The notes under the pieces are model-generated. The model did not search any database and was not told the DNA's origin. It was given only the letters and a program-made list of their open reading frames with translations. A stretch of DNA of 64,000 nt from positions 3,471,001-3,535,000 of the forward strand of contig NZ_CP161920.1 in NCBI RefSeq assembly GCF_040819555.1. Direction: 5' to 3'. Origin of the DNA: Nitratireductor sp. GISD-1A_MAKvit (GTDB taxonomy: Bacteria > Pseudomonadota > Alphaproteobacteria > Rhizobiales > Rhizobiaceae). A program made the translations under genes and the position numbers. This document shows positions 16,505 through 24,702 of the stretch, in pieces; within the stretch, counting starts at the first letter, position 1; each line of letters begins with the position of its first letter.

Positions 16505-18019
16505 ATGATCGACCATTTTGCCCTTTCACAGGCCTTCGGCCTGCTCTTCACCAGCTTCGATCCGTGGCTCTGGGTCATTCCCGGCCTTCTCATCGGCCTG
16601 ATCTTCGGGTCTATCCCCGGCCTTCAGATCTCGATGGCAATGGCAGTGTTCCTGCCGGTCACATTCGGCATGGATTTCCTGCAGGCCATGCTGTTTCTCA
16701 CGGCAATCTTCACCGGCGGCGCCTATGGTGGCGGGGTGACGGCGATCCTGATGAACATCCCGGGCTCGTCCTCCTCCATCGCCACCGCCTTTGATGGCTA
16801 TCCCATGGCGCGGCAGGGCAAACACAATGAGGCGCTGGGCCTCGGGCTGGCCGCATCGGTCATCGGTGCCTTTGTCGGCTACGTGCTCCTGCTGCTTCTC
16901 ATCAATCCGCTGGCCGCGCTGGTTCTGAAGATCGGCCCCATGGAAATGGTTGTCGTGGTTCTCTGGGGCCTCACCCTGATCGCGACACTTAATGACAGCA
17001 GCCTGTCGAAGGGTCTGCTTGCAGGCTTCTTCGGGCTGATGCTCAGCCAGATCGGCATGTCGACCACCGGCGTGATGCGCACCACTGTCGGCAATCCGCA
17101 CCTGCTCGACGGCATTCCCGTCGTTCCTGCCATGATCGGTATTTTTGCCGCATCGGAGCTTCTGCGCCTGCGCGGCAGCTCCTATCTGGTGCAGGACGAA
17201 GCACAGCGCGACATTTCGTTTGGCCGCATTCTGCGCGGCGCGGGCGAAGCCTTCCGTCATCCCGGCGTCTTGATCCGCGGCAGCCTCATCGGCGCTGTGA
17301 TCGGTGCCATCCCCGGCGTTGGCTCATCGGTTGCCAATCTGGTCTCGTATGGCGAAGCCAAGAGAACATCGCGAACGCCGGAAGCCTTCGGCAAGGGCGC
17401 GCCGGAGGGCGTCATCGCGGCAGAATCCGCCAACAGCAGCTCCGAAGGCGGGTCCATGACCGCGCTTCTGGCGCTTGGCATTCCCGGCGGCGCGGCAACG
17501 GCCGTGCTCCTTGCAGCCTTCTCCTTTCACAACATCATCGGCGGCCCCTCCTTCATCCGCAACCAGACCGATGTCGTCTACTCCATCATTCTGGGCAATC
17601 TGGGTCAGGTCCTGCTTCTGGCCGTGATCGGTCTCGCCATGCTGCGGGTTCTGGGCATGGTGGTGCGCGTGCCGCTCGCCTATCTCGTGCCCAGTGTTCT
17701 GGCCATGTGCGCATGGGGTGGATACGGAATCACGGGCACGATCGCAGGCCCGCTCACCGTCGCTGCCTTTGCCGGTCTCGGCTGGCTCATGCGCCGTCAC
17801 GACTATCCGGTCGCCGCCACTGTCATCGGCCTGCTTCTCGGTCGCATGATGGAAGGCGAGCTGGTGCGCACCCTGCAGATCTCCAACAACCAGCCGCTGA
17901 ACTACCTGCTCGAACGCCCAATGGCGCTTGGCCTTTTCGTCGTCATGCTGCTCGTTCTCGTTGGCGCTCCGCTTCTCAAGAAACTGCGCCAGCGCAAGGT
18001 ACGGCAGGCCGAAGCTTGA
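16505..18019 (+). CDS. tctA: Tripartite tricarboxylate transporter large membrane subunit
   Basis: A 504-residue integral membrane protein, the transport subunit of a TctABC system. Family blocks visible are GLIFGSIPGLQISMAMAVFLPVTFGMD, FTGGAYGGGVTAILMNIPGSSSSIATAFDGYPMARQGK, and IGAIPGVGSSVANLVSYGEAKRTSRTPEAFGKGAPEGVIAAESANSSSEGGS. Around twelve hydrophobic helices are present, and the length is typical. The small downstream overlap-like spacing (2 nt) places the AbrB-family gene in the same operon. Confidence 0.94.
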   Translation: MIDHFALSQAFGLLFTSFDPWLWVIPGLLIGLIFGSIPGLQISMAMAVFLPVTFGMDFLQAMLFLTAIFTGGAYGGGVTAILMNIPGSSSSIATAFDGYPMARQGKHNEALGLGLAASVIGAFVGYVLLLLLINPLAALVLKIGPMEMVVVVLWGLTLIATLNDSSLSKGLLAGFFGLMLSQIGMSTTGVMRTTVGNPHLLDGIPVVPAMIGIFAASELLRLRGSSYLVQDEAQRDISFGRILRGAGEAFRHPGVLIRGSLIGAVIGAIPGVGSSVANLVSYGEAKRTSRTPEAFGKGAPEGVIAAESANSSSEGGSMTALLALGIPGGAATAVLLAAFSFHNIIGGPSFIRNQTDVVYSIILGNLGQVLLLAVIGLAMLRVLGMVVRVPLAYLVPSVLAMCAWGGYGITGTIAGPLTVAAFAGLGWLMRRHDYPVAATVIGLLLGRMMEGELVRTLQISNNQPLNYLLERPMALGLFVVMLLVLVGAPLLKKLRQRKVRQAEA

Positions 18020-18021
18020 GC

Positions 18022-19095
18022 ATGCCAGCCTCTGCCATCGCCCGCGGCGCCGCCACCATTGGCATCGGCGCTGCCGGCGGCCTCACCTTCTTTCTGCTCA
18101 ATCTCCCGCTGCCCTGGGTTCTGGGCAGCGTCACCGCCTCCGCGCTGATCACGCAGATTTCGCCATTTCGTCCGGCACTTCCGGCAAGCTGGCGCAGCTA
18201 TGCCATGGTCGCCATCGGCACCATGCTCGGCACCGGCTTCACGCCGGATGTCATCGCCCGCGCCGGTACATGGACAGTCAGCCTTCTTGCCATGGCGCTG
18301 CTGTCGCTTGGTTTTGGCCTCCTTGCCTATATCGTTTTCCGGCGCTGGGGCGACATGAACCGCGAAACGGCTTTGTTCGCCGCAATGCCCGGCGGCCTCT
18401 CCGTCGTCACCATGCTGGCCGAGCAATACAAGACCGAGACGAACCGCGTGGTGCTTTGTCACACGGCGCGTCTGGTGGTGCTTCTCATTTCGGCACCGCT
18501 CCTCATCCAGTGGATTTCGGGCATCGATCTGTCTGCTGCAAACCGCACGGCATTCGAAACGCACGAGGCCCTCGACTTCAAAGAGCATGGCGCACTGGCT
18601 CTGGTTGCCATTGCAAGCTGGTATGCCGCAAAGCGCATCCGCTTCCCGTCGGTCATGCTTCTTCTTCCGCTCTTGAGCTCGGCCATTTTCCACGCAAGCG
18701 GGCTGGTCACGGTTCATGTGCCCGCACCGCTTTCCATTCTGGCGCAAATCGTGATCGGATCGGGCGTCGGTGCCCGCTTTGCCAGCTATACGCTGCGCCA
18801 GATCGCACGCGATGGCTGGCTTGCGGCCCTTGTCGGCGTGGTCATGGCCATCGGCTCACTGGCCGCGGCCTTCATCGTCGCGCCCTTTGCCGGCGGCGAT
18901 GTGGCTCCGCTGTTTCTGGCTTATCTGCCAGGCGGCGCGCCCGAGCTTGGGGTCGTTGCGCTCGCGCTGATGATCGATCCTGCCATGGTGGCAGTCCATC
19001 ATGTGCTGCGCGTCATTCTGATTGTCGCGTTTCTCCCCTACGCGGCGGCCCGCGTAGGGGGAAAAGCTTCACCGCCAACCGCAAATCGCGGATAG
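18022..19095 (+). CDS. AbrB-family (COG3180) membrane protein
   Basis: A 357-residue protein with about ten hydrophobic segments in two repeated halves, typical of the membrane family often called AbrB or ammonia monooxygenase-like, despite those misleading names. Repeat-like blocks are LPWVLGSVTASALITQI, AMPGGLSVVTMLAEQYKTE and AYLPGGAPELGVVALALMID. The function is not established; the repeated PGG-x(3-5)-LG/VV motifs suggest transport. The ATG lies 2 nt after the tctA stop, so it is co-transcribed with the tricarboxylate transporter and may assist it or export a product. It converges on the EutH gene. Confidence 0.8.
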   Translation: MPASAIARGAATIGIGAAGGLTFFLLNLPLPWVLGSVTASALITQISPFRPALPASWRSYAMVAIGTMLGTGFTPDVIARAGTWTVSLLAMALLSLGFGLLAYIVFRRWGDMNRETALFAAMPGGLSVVTMLAEQYKTETNRVVLCHTARLVVLLISAPLLIQWISGIDLSAANRTAFETHEALDFKEHGALALVAIASWYAAKRIRFPSVMLLLPLLSSAIFHASGLVTVHVPAPLSILAQIVIGSGVGARFASYTLRQIARDGWLAALVGVVMAIGSLAAAFIVAPFAGGDVAPLFLAYLPGGAPELGVVALALMIDPAMVAVHHVLRVILIVAFLPYAAARVGGKASPPTANRG

Positions 19096-19107
19096 GCGAA
19101 CCAGCGT

Positions 19108-20340
19108 TCACTCCGCCGGTGCCGTCCTCGCCACCGGCTCGGGTGTTGCCTCTAGCGAAGCCAGTTCTTCCGCCTTGGGCACCGAGAGCCACACGGCCAG
19201 CATGAAGCCCGCAGCACCGCCAAAGAGCTTGCCCAGCATCAAGGGCAGGATCATCGTCGGCTGAAAGTTCGCCGCAAATGCCAGATGGTCGCCAAAGGTA
19301 AATGCCGCACACACGGCAAAGGCAATAGCCAGCACCTTGTCGCGTGGCCGCATCTGACCGACCAGGCGGTACATGGCGAGAATGTTCGCGCTTGCCGCCA
19401 GAAGCCCCGCCGCACCTTCCGGCGAAACGCCGATGCGTGCGCCGATCACCTGCATGGGGCCAGCCAGATATTTCGTCAGCAGGTAGACCATCGGAAACGC
19501 GCCGGCGAGCATGATGCCGATATAGCCGGCAATCTCCAGGGCACGGAACTGATCCTGTTCATCGGCAATGATCGGGTCGAAACCCCAGGAGCCGAACACG
19601 GCGGAGAAAATGCCGGTGAAATATTCAACGATCGAAGCCACAAGCACCAGCGTGATGCCGGCATACATGATGCGCCCGAACCAAAGGAAACCGGTGATCA
19701 TCGCATCGGGTGCGAAACGCAGCCCCAAAGCGATTGCCACGCAGAACACGATCAGGGGCAGCAGATTGCGCAGGATGTCGACCATGGTCAGCGCGATCTG
19801 ATGGGTCGCCTCCGAAGTGGTGGAGACGTCGGGCCTGATGTCGAGCCCCGTCATGGCAATCAGCGTACACGCGATGAACACGCCAACCGGCACGCTCAGA
19901 ATGCCCGACATGATGCCGAGCGCCATGTATTTGTGATCGGATTTTGCCAGCATCGCCAGCCCGACGGGAATGGAGAAGATGATCGTCGCGCCCGACATGT
20001 AGCCGACGACGGTCGCCATCATCCACGCATCGCGCGACTGCGCCAATGCGTCAGCCAGCTGATAGCCGCCCATGTCGACGGCGATCACCGTCGTTGCAGC
20101 GATCGACGGGTCCGCGCCGATCATCGCAAAGAGCGGTCCTGCGACTGCCCGGATGAACTCCGACAGATAGGGGATCGCGGCCATGATACCGGCCACGGGT
20201 ATGAAAATCGGGCCGATGGAATGAAGCCCCTCGATGAACTCCTTGCCGAGCCCGGTTTCCGGGTTGCGGATCGAGGCGATTGCGCCGGCGACCGCGCATG
20301 CCATGATGATGTAGATGACGTAGGTACCGATTGAAGCCAT
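19108..20340 (-). CDS. eutH: EutH-family ethanolamine permease
   Basis: A 410-residue membrane protein of the EutH family with about eleven hydrophobic helices. It begins with YVIYIIMACAVAGAIASIRNPETGLGKEFIEGLHSIGPIFIPVAGIMAAIPYLSEFI and contains DMGGYQLADALA and TFGDHLAFAANFQP, all characteristic of EutH. No eutBC ammonia-lyase or microcompartment gene is nearby. Upstream on the same strand are a flavin-dependent methylamine dehydrogenase-like gene and a choline/ethanolamine-kinase-like gene, so the imported amine may be methylated or phosphorylated before breakdown. The gap to the upstream gene is 57 nt. Confidence 0.88.
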   Translation of the reverse strand: MASIGTYVIYIIMACAVAGAIASIRNPETGLGKEFIEGLHSIGPIFIPVAGIMAAIPYLSEFIRAVAGPLFAMIGADPSIAATTVIAVDMGGYQLADALAQSRDAWMMATVVGYMSGATIIFSIPVGLAMLAKSDHKYMALGIMSGILSVPVGVFIACTLIAMTGLDIRPDVSTTSEATHQIALTMVDILRNLLPLIVFCVAIALGLRFAPDAMITGFLWFGRIMYAGITLVLVASIVEYFTGIFSAVFGSWGFDPIIADEQDQFRALEIAGYIGIMLAGAFPMVYLLTKYLAGPMQVIGARIGVSPEGAAGLLAASANILAMYRLVGQMRPRDKVLAIAFAVCAAFTFGDHLAFAANFQPTMILPLMLGKLFGGAAGFMLAVWLSVPKAEELASLEATPEPVARTAPAE

Positions 20341-20397
20341 TTGCCTTCCCTCCCAGTGTGCGAAATGCGCCCCGGCATCTTGGCGCCGGTTTTTCGA

Positions 20398-22857
20398 TCA
20401 GCCCTTCACGCGTTCCCCCGGCGGATCGTAGAGCGGCGCCATGTGAAGCGTGGCGGCGATGCGTTCGTTCGCCACGATGAGTTCGTAATGTCCCGATGTC
20501 AGAAACGCCTCGTCGACACCGTTTTCCGAGCGCACATAACCGTAGCCGATGGGCTTTCCGACCGTGTAGCCAAAGCCACCGCTGGTCAGATAGCCGACAG
20601 GTTCGCCATCGCGCAGTATGGTTTCCCGGCCAAGCAACACCACGTCCGGGTCCTCGGTCGTGAAACAGGCCAGCTGTTTTGTCAGCGGATTGGCGGCCGC
20701 CACCTCACAGACCTCACGGCCGATAAAAGGCGTGTCGCGGCGCAGTTTCACCGCCCAGCCAAGCCCCGCTTCAAAGGGGTTGTCATTCGGCGTAACGTCC
20801 GATCCCCACGCGCGATATCCCTTCTCAAGCCTGAGCGACTCGATGGCCCGATAACCGACCGGGCGGATGTCGTGGGCGCGGCCCTTTTCCATCAGCACAT
20901 CGAAAACATCGCCGGTCCCTTCGATGGGCACATGCAGTTCCCAGCCCAGCTCACCCACATAGGTCACGCGCATGGCGCGCACCGTATGGCCGGCAATCTC
21001 GATCTCCTGCACCCGACCAAAGCGGAAGGCGTCGTTGCTCACATCGGCATCCGTGACAGACGAAAGCACGTCCCGCGCGCGCGGCCCCATCAGCGAAAGC
21101 GTACCGTAATCCTCGGTCACATCGACAAGCCGTGCATCCGCACCCACCGGCAGATGCTGCCTGATCCATCCGAAATCATGGGTGCGCGAGCCGGTACCGG
21201 TGACGATGTAGAAGCGGTCATCGGCAAGGCGCGCCACGGTGAGGTCGCATTCGATGCCACCGCGCGAGTTGAGGATCTGGGTATAGGTGAGGCGTCCGGC
21301 CGGCTTGGCCACATAATTGGAGCAGATCCGCTCCAGCGCATCCGCCGCATCGGGTCCGGTCATTTCATATTTGGCAAAGGACGACTGGTCAAACACGCCG
21401 ACCTTTTCGCGCACATGGGCATGCTCCTCGCCTACCGGACCGAACCAGTTCTGACGGCCCATGGAATAGTCGTCACGGGGCTCCATGCCTTCGGGCGCAA
21501 ACCAGTTGGGTCGCTCCCACCCGAGCTTGGAGCCGAAAACGGCGCGGTGCTTTTTCAAGCGTTCATAGAGTGGCGAAACGATGCGCGGCCGCCCGCTCTC
21601 GTATTCTTCGTGCGGAAAAGCCACGGTGTAGTGCTTGCCATAGGCTTCGAGCGTGCGCTCCTCCACCCATTTGCGGTCTTCATGGAGTGTCGAAAAACGG
21701 CGAATGTCGACCACCCAGAGGTCGAGCGGCGCTTCGCCGCGCACGGCCCATTCGGCAAGCACCCAGCCCGCGCCACCGCCAGCGGCGATGCCGAAAGCGT
21801 TGAAGCCCGCTCCGACGAACATGTTGGCGCATTCGGGCGCCTGGCCGAGAATGAAATTGCCATCAGGGGTGAAACTTTCCGGCCCGTTGATCATCTGCCG
21901 CACACCGGCTTCGCCAAGCGCGGGAACACGCTCGATGGCCTGCGTCATGTGCTGTTCGAAATGATCGAAATCATCGTCGAAAAGCTGGAACTCGAACTCG
22001 TTGGGCACATCCCCGCCCGGCAGCCCGGTCACCCAGCTTTGCGGGTTCGGCTCATAGCCGCCCATCACCAGTCCGCCCACCTCTTCCTTGAAATAGATGC
22101 GGCGATCCGGATCACGCACGGTCGGCGTGTCGGCGGAAAGTCCCTCGATCTTCTCCGTCACGATATACTGGTGCTTGACCGGATGCAGGGGAACCGAAAC
22201 GCCGGCCATGGCACCGATCTGGCGCGCCCATTGGCCACCGCAGTTCACCACCGTTTCACAGCCGATCCGCCCTCTGTTCGTTTCCACGGCCGTGATGCGG
22301 TCACCGTCCATCTCGAAACCGGTCACGCGAACACCCTCGAAGAGCTGCGCCCCATGCATGCGCGCGCCCTTGGCGAGCGACTGGGTGATGTCGGATGGGC
22401 TCGCCTGCCCATCGGTCGGCAACCAGGAAGCGCCCAGGAGGTCGGATGTATCCATAAGCGGCCACATCCGCTTCACCTCTTCGGGACTGATGAGCTCCAT
22501 CTCCATGCCGAAGCTGCGCGCCGTGGTGGCGAGCCGGCGAAATTCGGTCCAGCGGTCTTCATTGGTTGCAAGCCGCAGGCAGCCCGTCATCTTCCAGCCG
22601 GTTTCAAGTCCGGTCTCTTCATGCAGCCGCTTGTAGAGATCGACCGAGTATTTCAGCACCTTGGTGATCGAGGCCGAAGACCGCAATTGTCCCACAAGCC
22701 CGGCCGCATGCCAGGTGGAGCCGGAGGTCAGCTTGCCCTGTTCGAGAAGGACGACTTCCGCCTTGTGATCGCGGGCGAGATGATAGGCTGTCGAGCAGCC
22801 GATGATGCCGCCGCCGATCACGACAATCTGGGCATGGGAAGGCAGGGTCTTGGTCAT
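20398..22857 (-). CDS. Dimethylglycine/sarcosine dehydrogenase-like flavoenzyme with GcvT domain
   Basis: An 819-residue two-part enzyme. The N-terminal DAO domain has the FAD motif VVIGGGIIGCSTAYHLARDH (residues ~12-31) and SGSTWHAAG with His50, the position of covalent flavin attachment in dimethylglycine dehydrogenases. A central FAO_M segment (GMEPRDDYSMGRQNWFGPVGEEH) leads into a GcvT folate-binding domain (FDQSSFAKYEMTGPDA..., YTQILNSRGGIECDLTV) and a GcvT C-terminal barrel (LGREVCEVAAANPL). Family members oxidise N-methyl groups and pass the one-carbon unit to tetrahydrofolate. Its ATG overlaps the kinase stop by one base (TGATG), indicating translational coupling. Which methylated amine it uses is not evident. 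Confidence 0.9.
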   Translation of the reverse strand: MTKTLPSHAQIVVIGGGIIGCSTAYHLARDHKAEVVLLEQGKLTSGSTWHAAGLVGQLRSSASITKVLKYSVDLYKRLHEETGLETGWKMTGCLRLATNEDRWTEFRRLATTARSFGMEMELISPEEVKRMWPLMDTSDLLGASWLPTDGQASPSDITQSLAKGARMHGAQLFEGVRVTGFEMDGDRITAVETNRGRIGCETVVNCGGQWARQIGAMAGVSVPLHPVKHQYIVTEKIEGLSADTPTVRDPDRRIYFKEEVGGLVMGGYEPNPQSWVTGLPGGDVPNEFEFQLFDDDFDHFEQHMTQAIERVPALGEAGVRQMINGPESFTPDGNFILGQAPECANMFVGAGFNAFGIAAGGGAGWVLAEWAVRGEAPLDLWVVDIRRFSTLHEDRKWVEERTLEAYGKHYTVAFPHEEYESGRPRIVSPLYERLKKHRAVFGSKLGWERPNWFAPEGMEPRDDYSMGRQNWFGPVGEEHAHVREKVGVFDQSSFAKYEMTGPDAADALERICSNYVAKPAGRLTYTQILNSRGGIECDLTVARLADDRFYIVTGTGSRTHDFGWIRQHLPVGADARLVDVTEDYGTLSLMGPRARDVLSSVTDADVSNDAFRFGRVQEIEIAGHTVRAMRVTYVGELGWELHVPIEGTGDVFDVLMEKGRAHDIRPVGYRAIESLRLEKGYRAWGSDVTPNDNPFEAGLGWAVKLRRDTPFIGREVCEVAAANPLTKQLACFTTEDPDVVLLGRETILRDGEPVGYLTSGGFGYTVGKPIGYGYVRSENGVDEAFLTSGHYELIVANERIAATLHMAPLYDPPGERVKG

Positions 22858-23765
22858 CAGGGGGTGCGTCCGTATTGAGAATAGAAAGTGTCGAGTGCCG
22901 TCTCCAGCCGCGTCAGGTTTTCATGCGTGTAGGCGACGTAATCGGTTCCCGGTGCATCGAGGTAAAGCTCGGAAACCATGCTCCACATGGCCTCCCGCAG
23001 AAGCGAAGCACATTGCATGGCCGCCATCGAACAGCGCAGTGAGCGTTCCGGCGTGCGGTCGAAATAATAGCCAAGCAATGCCTCGCTTTCCTCGTCGGAG
23101 AAGCTCGCATTGGAAGAAAGGCCCGCAAGATCGAACATGGGTGTCGAAAAGCCGGCATATTCGAAATCGATCAGCCAGAGACGTTCACCATCATCGAGCA
23201 GGTTGGCCGGCAAAAGATCATTATGTCCGAACACGATGGGGAGTGGCTCCTGCACCGTTTCCAGTTCGTCGGCAAGCGCCAGATAGGCAGGCAGATGCTC
23301 GCGCATCCGGCTCTCGCCCTTCGCCAGCGTGCGCGCATAATCGCGGATCACATGAAAAGGCCAGAACATGAAGCCCGGTCCCGAAACGTGGTGCGGCATC
23401 TTGCGATGAAAGGCACGGACAATGCGGGCCACGCGCTCGATATTGGCGCGCACGTCTGCCTCGGCATAGGTCTTGGCATTGAGATATCTGCAGACCATCA
23501 CCCCCGGCTCGGCGTGCTCGACCGCCGGTGCAAGCGCGGCTTCCTCGGCAGCGCACGCGGTCATCAGTTCGCGGTCGCGCATAACGTGGTGAAAGGGGTA
23601 GTCCGTGCCGAAACGGACGACATGCCCGCCCCTGTCGTCGGTAACGAGCCAGCTCTCATTGCTGATCCCGCCGACCATCGGCTTTATGCTGATAGACCCT
23701 TTCCAGATCGGCAGAGCGCCAATCTTTTCAGAGTGCGCGGTCGTTGTCTCCCGAGCCTCCGCCAT
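22857..23765 (-). CDS. Choline/ethanolamine kinase-like phosphotransferase
   Basis: A 302-residue kinase of the APH/choline-kinase superfamily. The catalytic loop FGHNDLLPANLL lies near residues 180-191, and the metal-binding IDFEYAGFSTPMFDLAG near 198-214, matching choline kinases (HND...N and DFEY). The phosphate-binding region GGISNESWLV is near the start. GGAGGGG two bases before the ATG at 23765 supports that start over 23819. Predicted to phosphorylate an amino alcohol in the cytoplasm. It is the first gene of an operon with the flavoenzyme and EutH. Confidence 0.85.
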   Translation of the reverse strand: MAEARETTTAHSEKIGALPIWKGSISIKPMVGGISNESWLVTDDRGGHVVRFGTDYPFHHVMRDRELMTACAAEEAALAPAVEHAEPGVMVCRYLNAKTYAEADVRANIERVARIVRAFHRKMPHHVSGPGFMFWPFHVIRDYARTLAKGESRMREHLPAYLALADELETVQEPLPIVFGHNDLLPANLLDDGERLWLIDFEYAGFSTPMFDLAGLSSNASFSDEESEALLGYYFDRTPERSLRCSMAAMQCASLLREAMWSMVSELYLDAPGTDYVAYTHENLTRLETALDTFYSQYGRTP

Positions 23766-23846
23766 ATCCCCTCCCACAGCCTTCGGCCGTCTGTTTTGCG
23801 AAGAGAATTGATGCCACATACAGGGAAGTCAATACAAAATGTGGAT

Positions 23847-23890
23847 TTTTGACCGTATCTGATGATTTTGTGAATATCATTCGGTCAAAA
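23847..23890. promoter_or_regulatory. Inverted repeat between kinase operon and DeoR gene
   Basis: TTTTGACCG (23847-23855) and CGGTCAAAA (23882-23890) are perfect 9-bp reverse complements 26 nt apart, centred in the divergent promoter region. A DeoR-family dimer or tetramer could bind both halves and control both directions. Confidence 0.6.
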
Positions 23891-23935
23891 TCAGGCAATA
23901 CTTGTTAGAAACGGGCATCCTCGATGGAGAGCAAA

Positions 23936-24697
23936 ATGGGCTATTCGCCACGTCACAGCCAGATCCTCGACCTTCTCACCAAGGAGGGAACCATGGGTGT
24001 GAATGATCTCGCCCGGCATCTGGACGTTTCGGTCGAAACCGTGCGACGCGACGTGAAAGCGCTCGCCGGGCGCGGAGAAATCGTGCGCATGCATGGCGCA
24101 ATCGCCCTGCCTTCCATTGTCAACGAGGCGCCATTCGAACGCCGGATGCGGGAGAACCGTGAGGCGAAGGAAACCATCGCCCGAATTGCGGCGGCGTCGA
24201 TCCGCGACGGCGAATCGGTGATGCTCGACACGGGCACCACGACCAGCCTTCTGGCGCGCGCACTGCTCGACCACCGGCAACTCACCGTCGTGACCAATTC
24301 ATCCGACATTGCCCGCACGCTGGCCACCGTCAACGGCAACAAGGTCTATATGGCCGGCGGCGAACTGCGCAGCGACAGTGGCTCGGCACTGGGCTTTTCA
24401 GCCATCGAATTCATCAGCCGGTTCAGCGTCGATCACGCCATCATTTCAGCCGGTGCGGTCAATGCCGCCACCGGCATCTTGGACTATGATCTGGAAGAGG
24501 CGCAGTTCGGCAATGCCGTGCTCGCCCGAGGCCGGCGCCGTGTCGTTGTCACCGACGCATCGAAATTCGGTCAGAAAGGGCTTGTGCGGGTGTGCGCCCT
24601 CACCGAGGTCGACGAGCTGATCGTCGACCGCCCGCCCCCGGCCGATATCGCAGAGGTCTTGAGCCAGGCCGAGATCAGGGTCACGAGCAAGGTCTGA
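23936..24697 (+). CDS. DeoR/GlpR-family transcriptional regulator
   Basis: A ~253-residue repressor-type protein. The N-terminal winged helix (RHSQILDLLTKEGTMGVNDLARHLDVSVETVRRDVKALAGRGEIVRMHGA) is the DeoR signature, followed by the sugar-isomerase-like sensor domain with DTGTTTSLLARAL and TNSSDIA. Such proteins usually bind a phosphorylated intermediate, which fits a kinase gene in the divergent operon. The ATG at 23936 has GGAG 6 nt upstream; an ATG at 23924 would add four residues. It converges on the antiporter gene with a 5-nt gap. Confidence 0.9.
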   Translation: MGYSPRHSQILDLLTKEGTMGVNDLARHLDVSVETVRRDVKALAGRGEIVRMHGAIALPSIVNEAPFERRMRENREAKETIARIAAASIRDGESVMLDTGTTTSLLARALLDHRQLTVVTNSSDIARTLATVNGNKVYMAGGELRSDSGSALGFSAIEFISRFSVDHAIISAGAVNAATGILDYDLEEAQFGNAVLARGRRRVVVTDASKFGQKGLVRVCALTEVDELIVDRPPPADIAEVLSQAEIRVTSKV

Positions 24698-24702
24698 CCG
24701 GC

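Noticed and set aside
20341-22878. An 845-codon plus-strand frame opposite the dimethylglycine-dehydrogenase-like gene
   Set aside because: It is a shadow of a well-supported gene with FAD and GcvT motifs, with no recognisable domain of its own.
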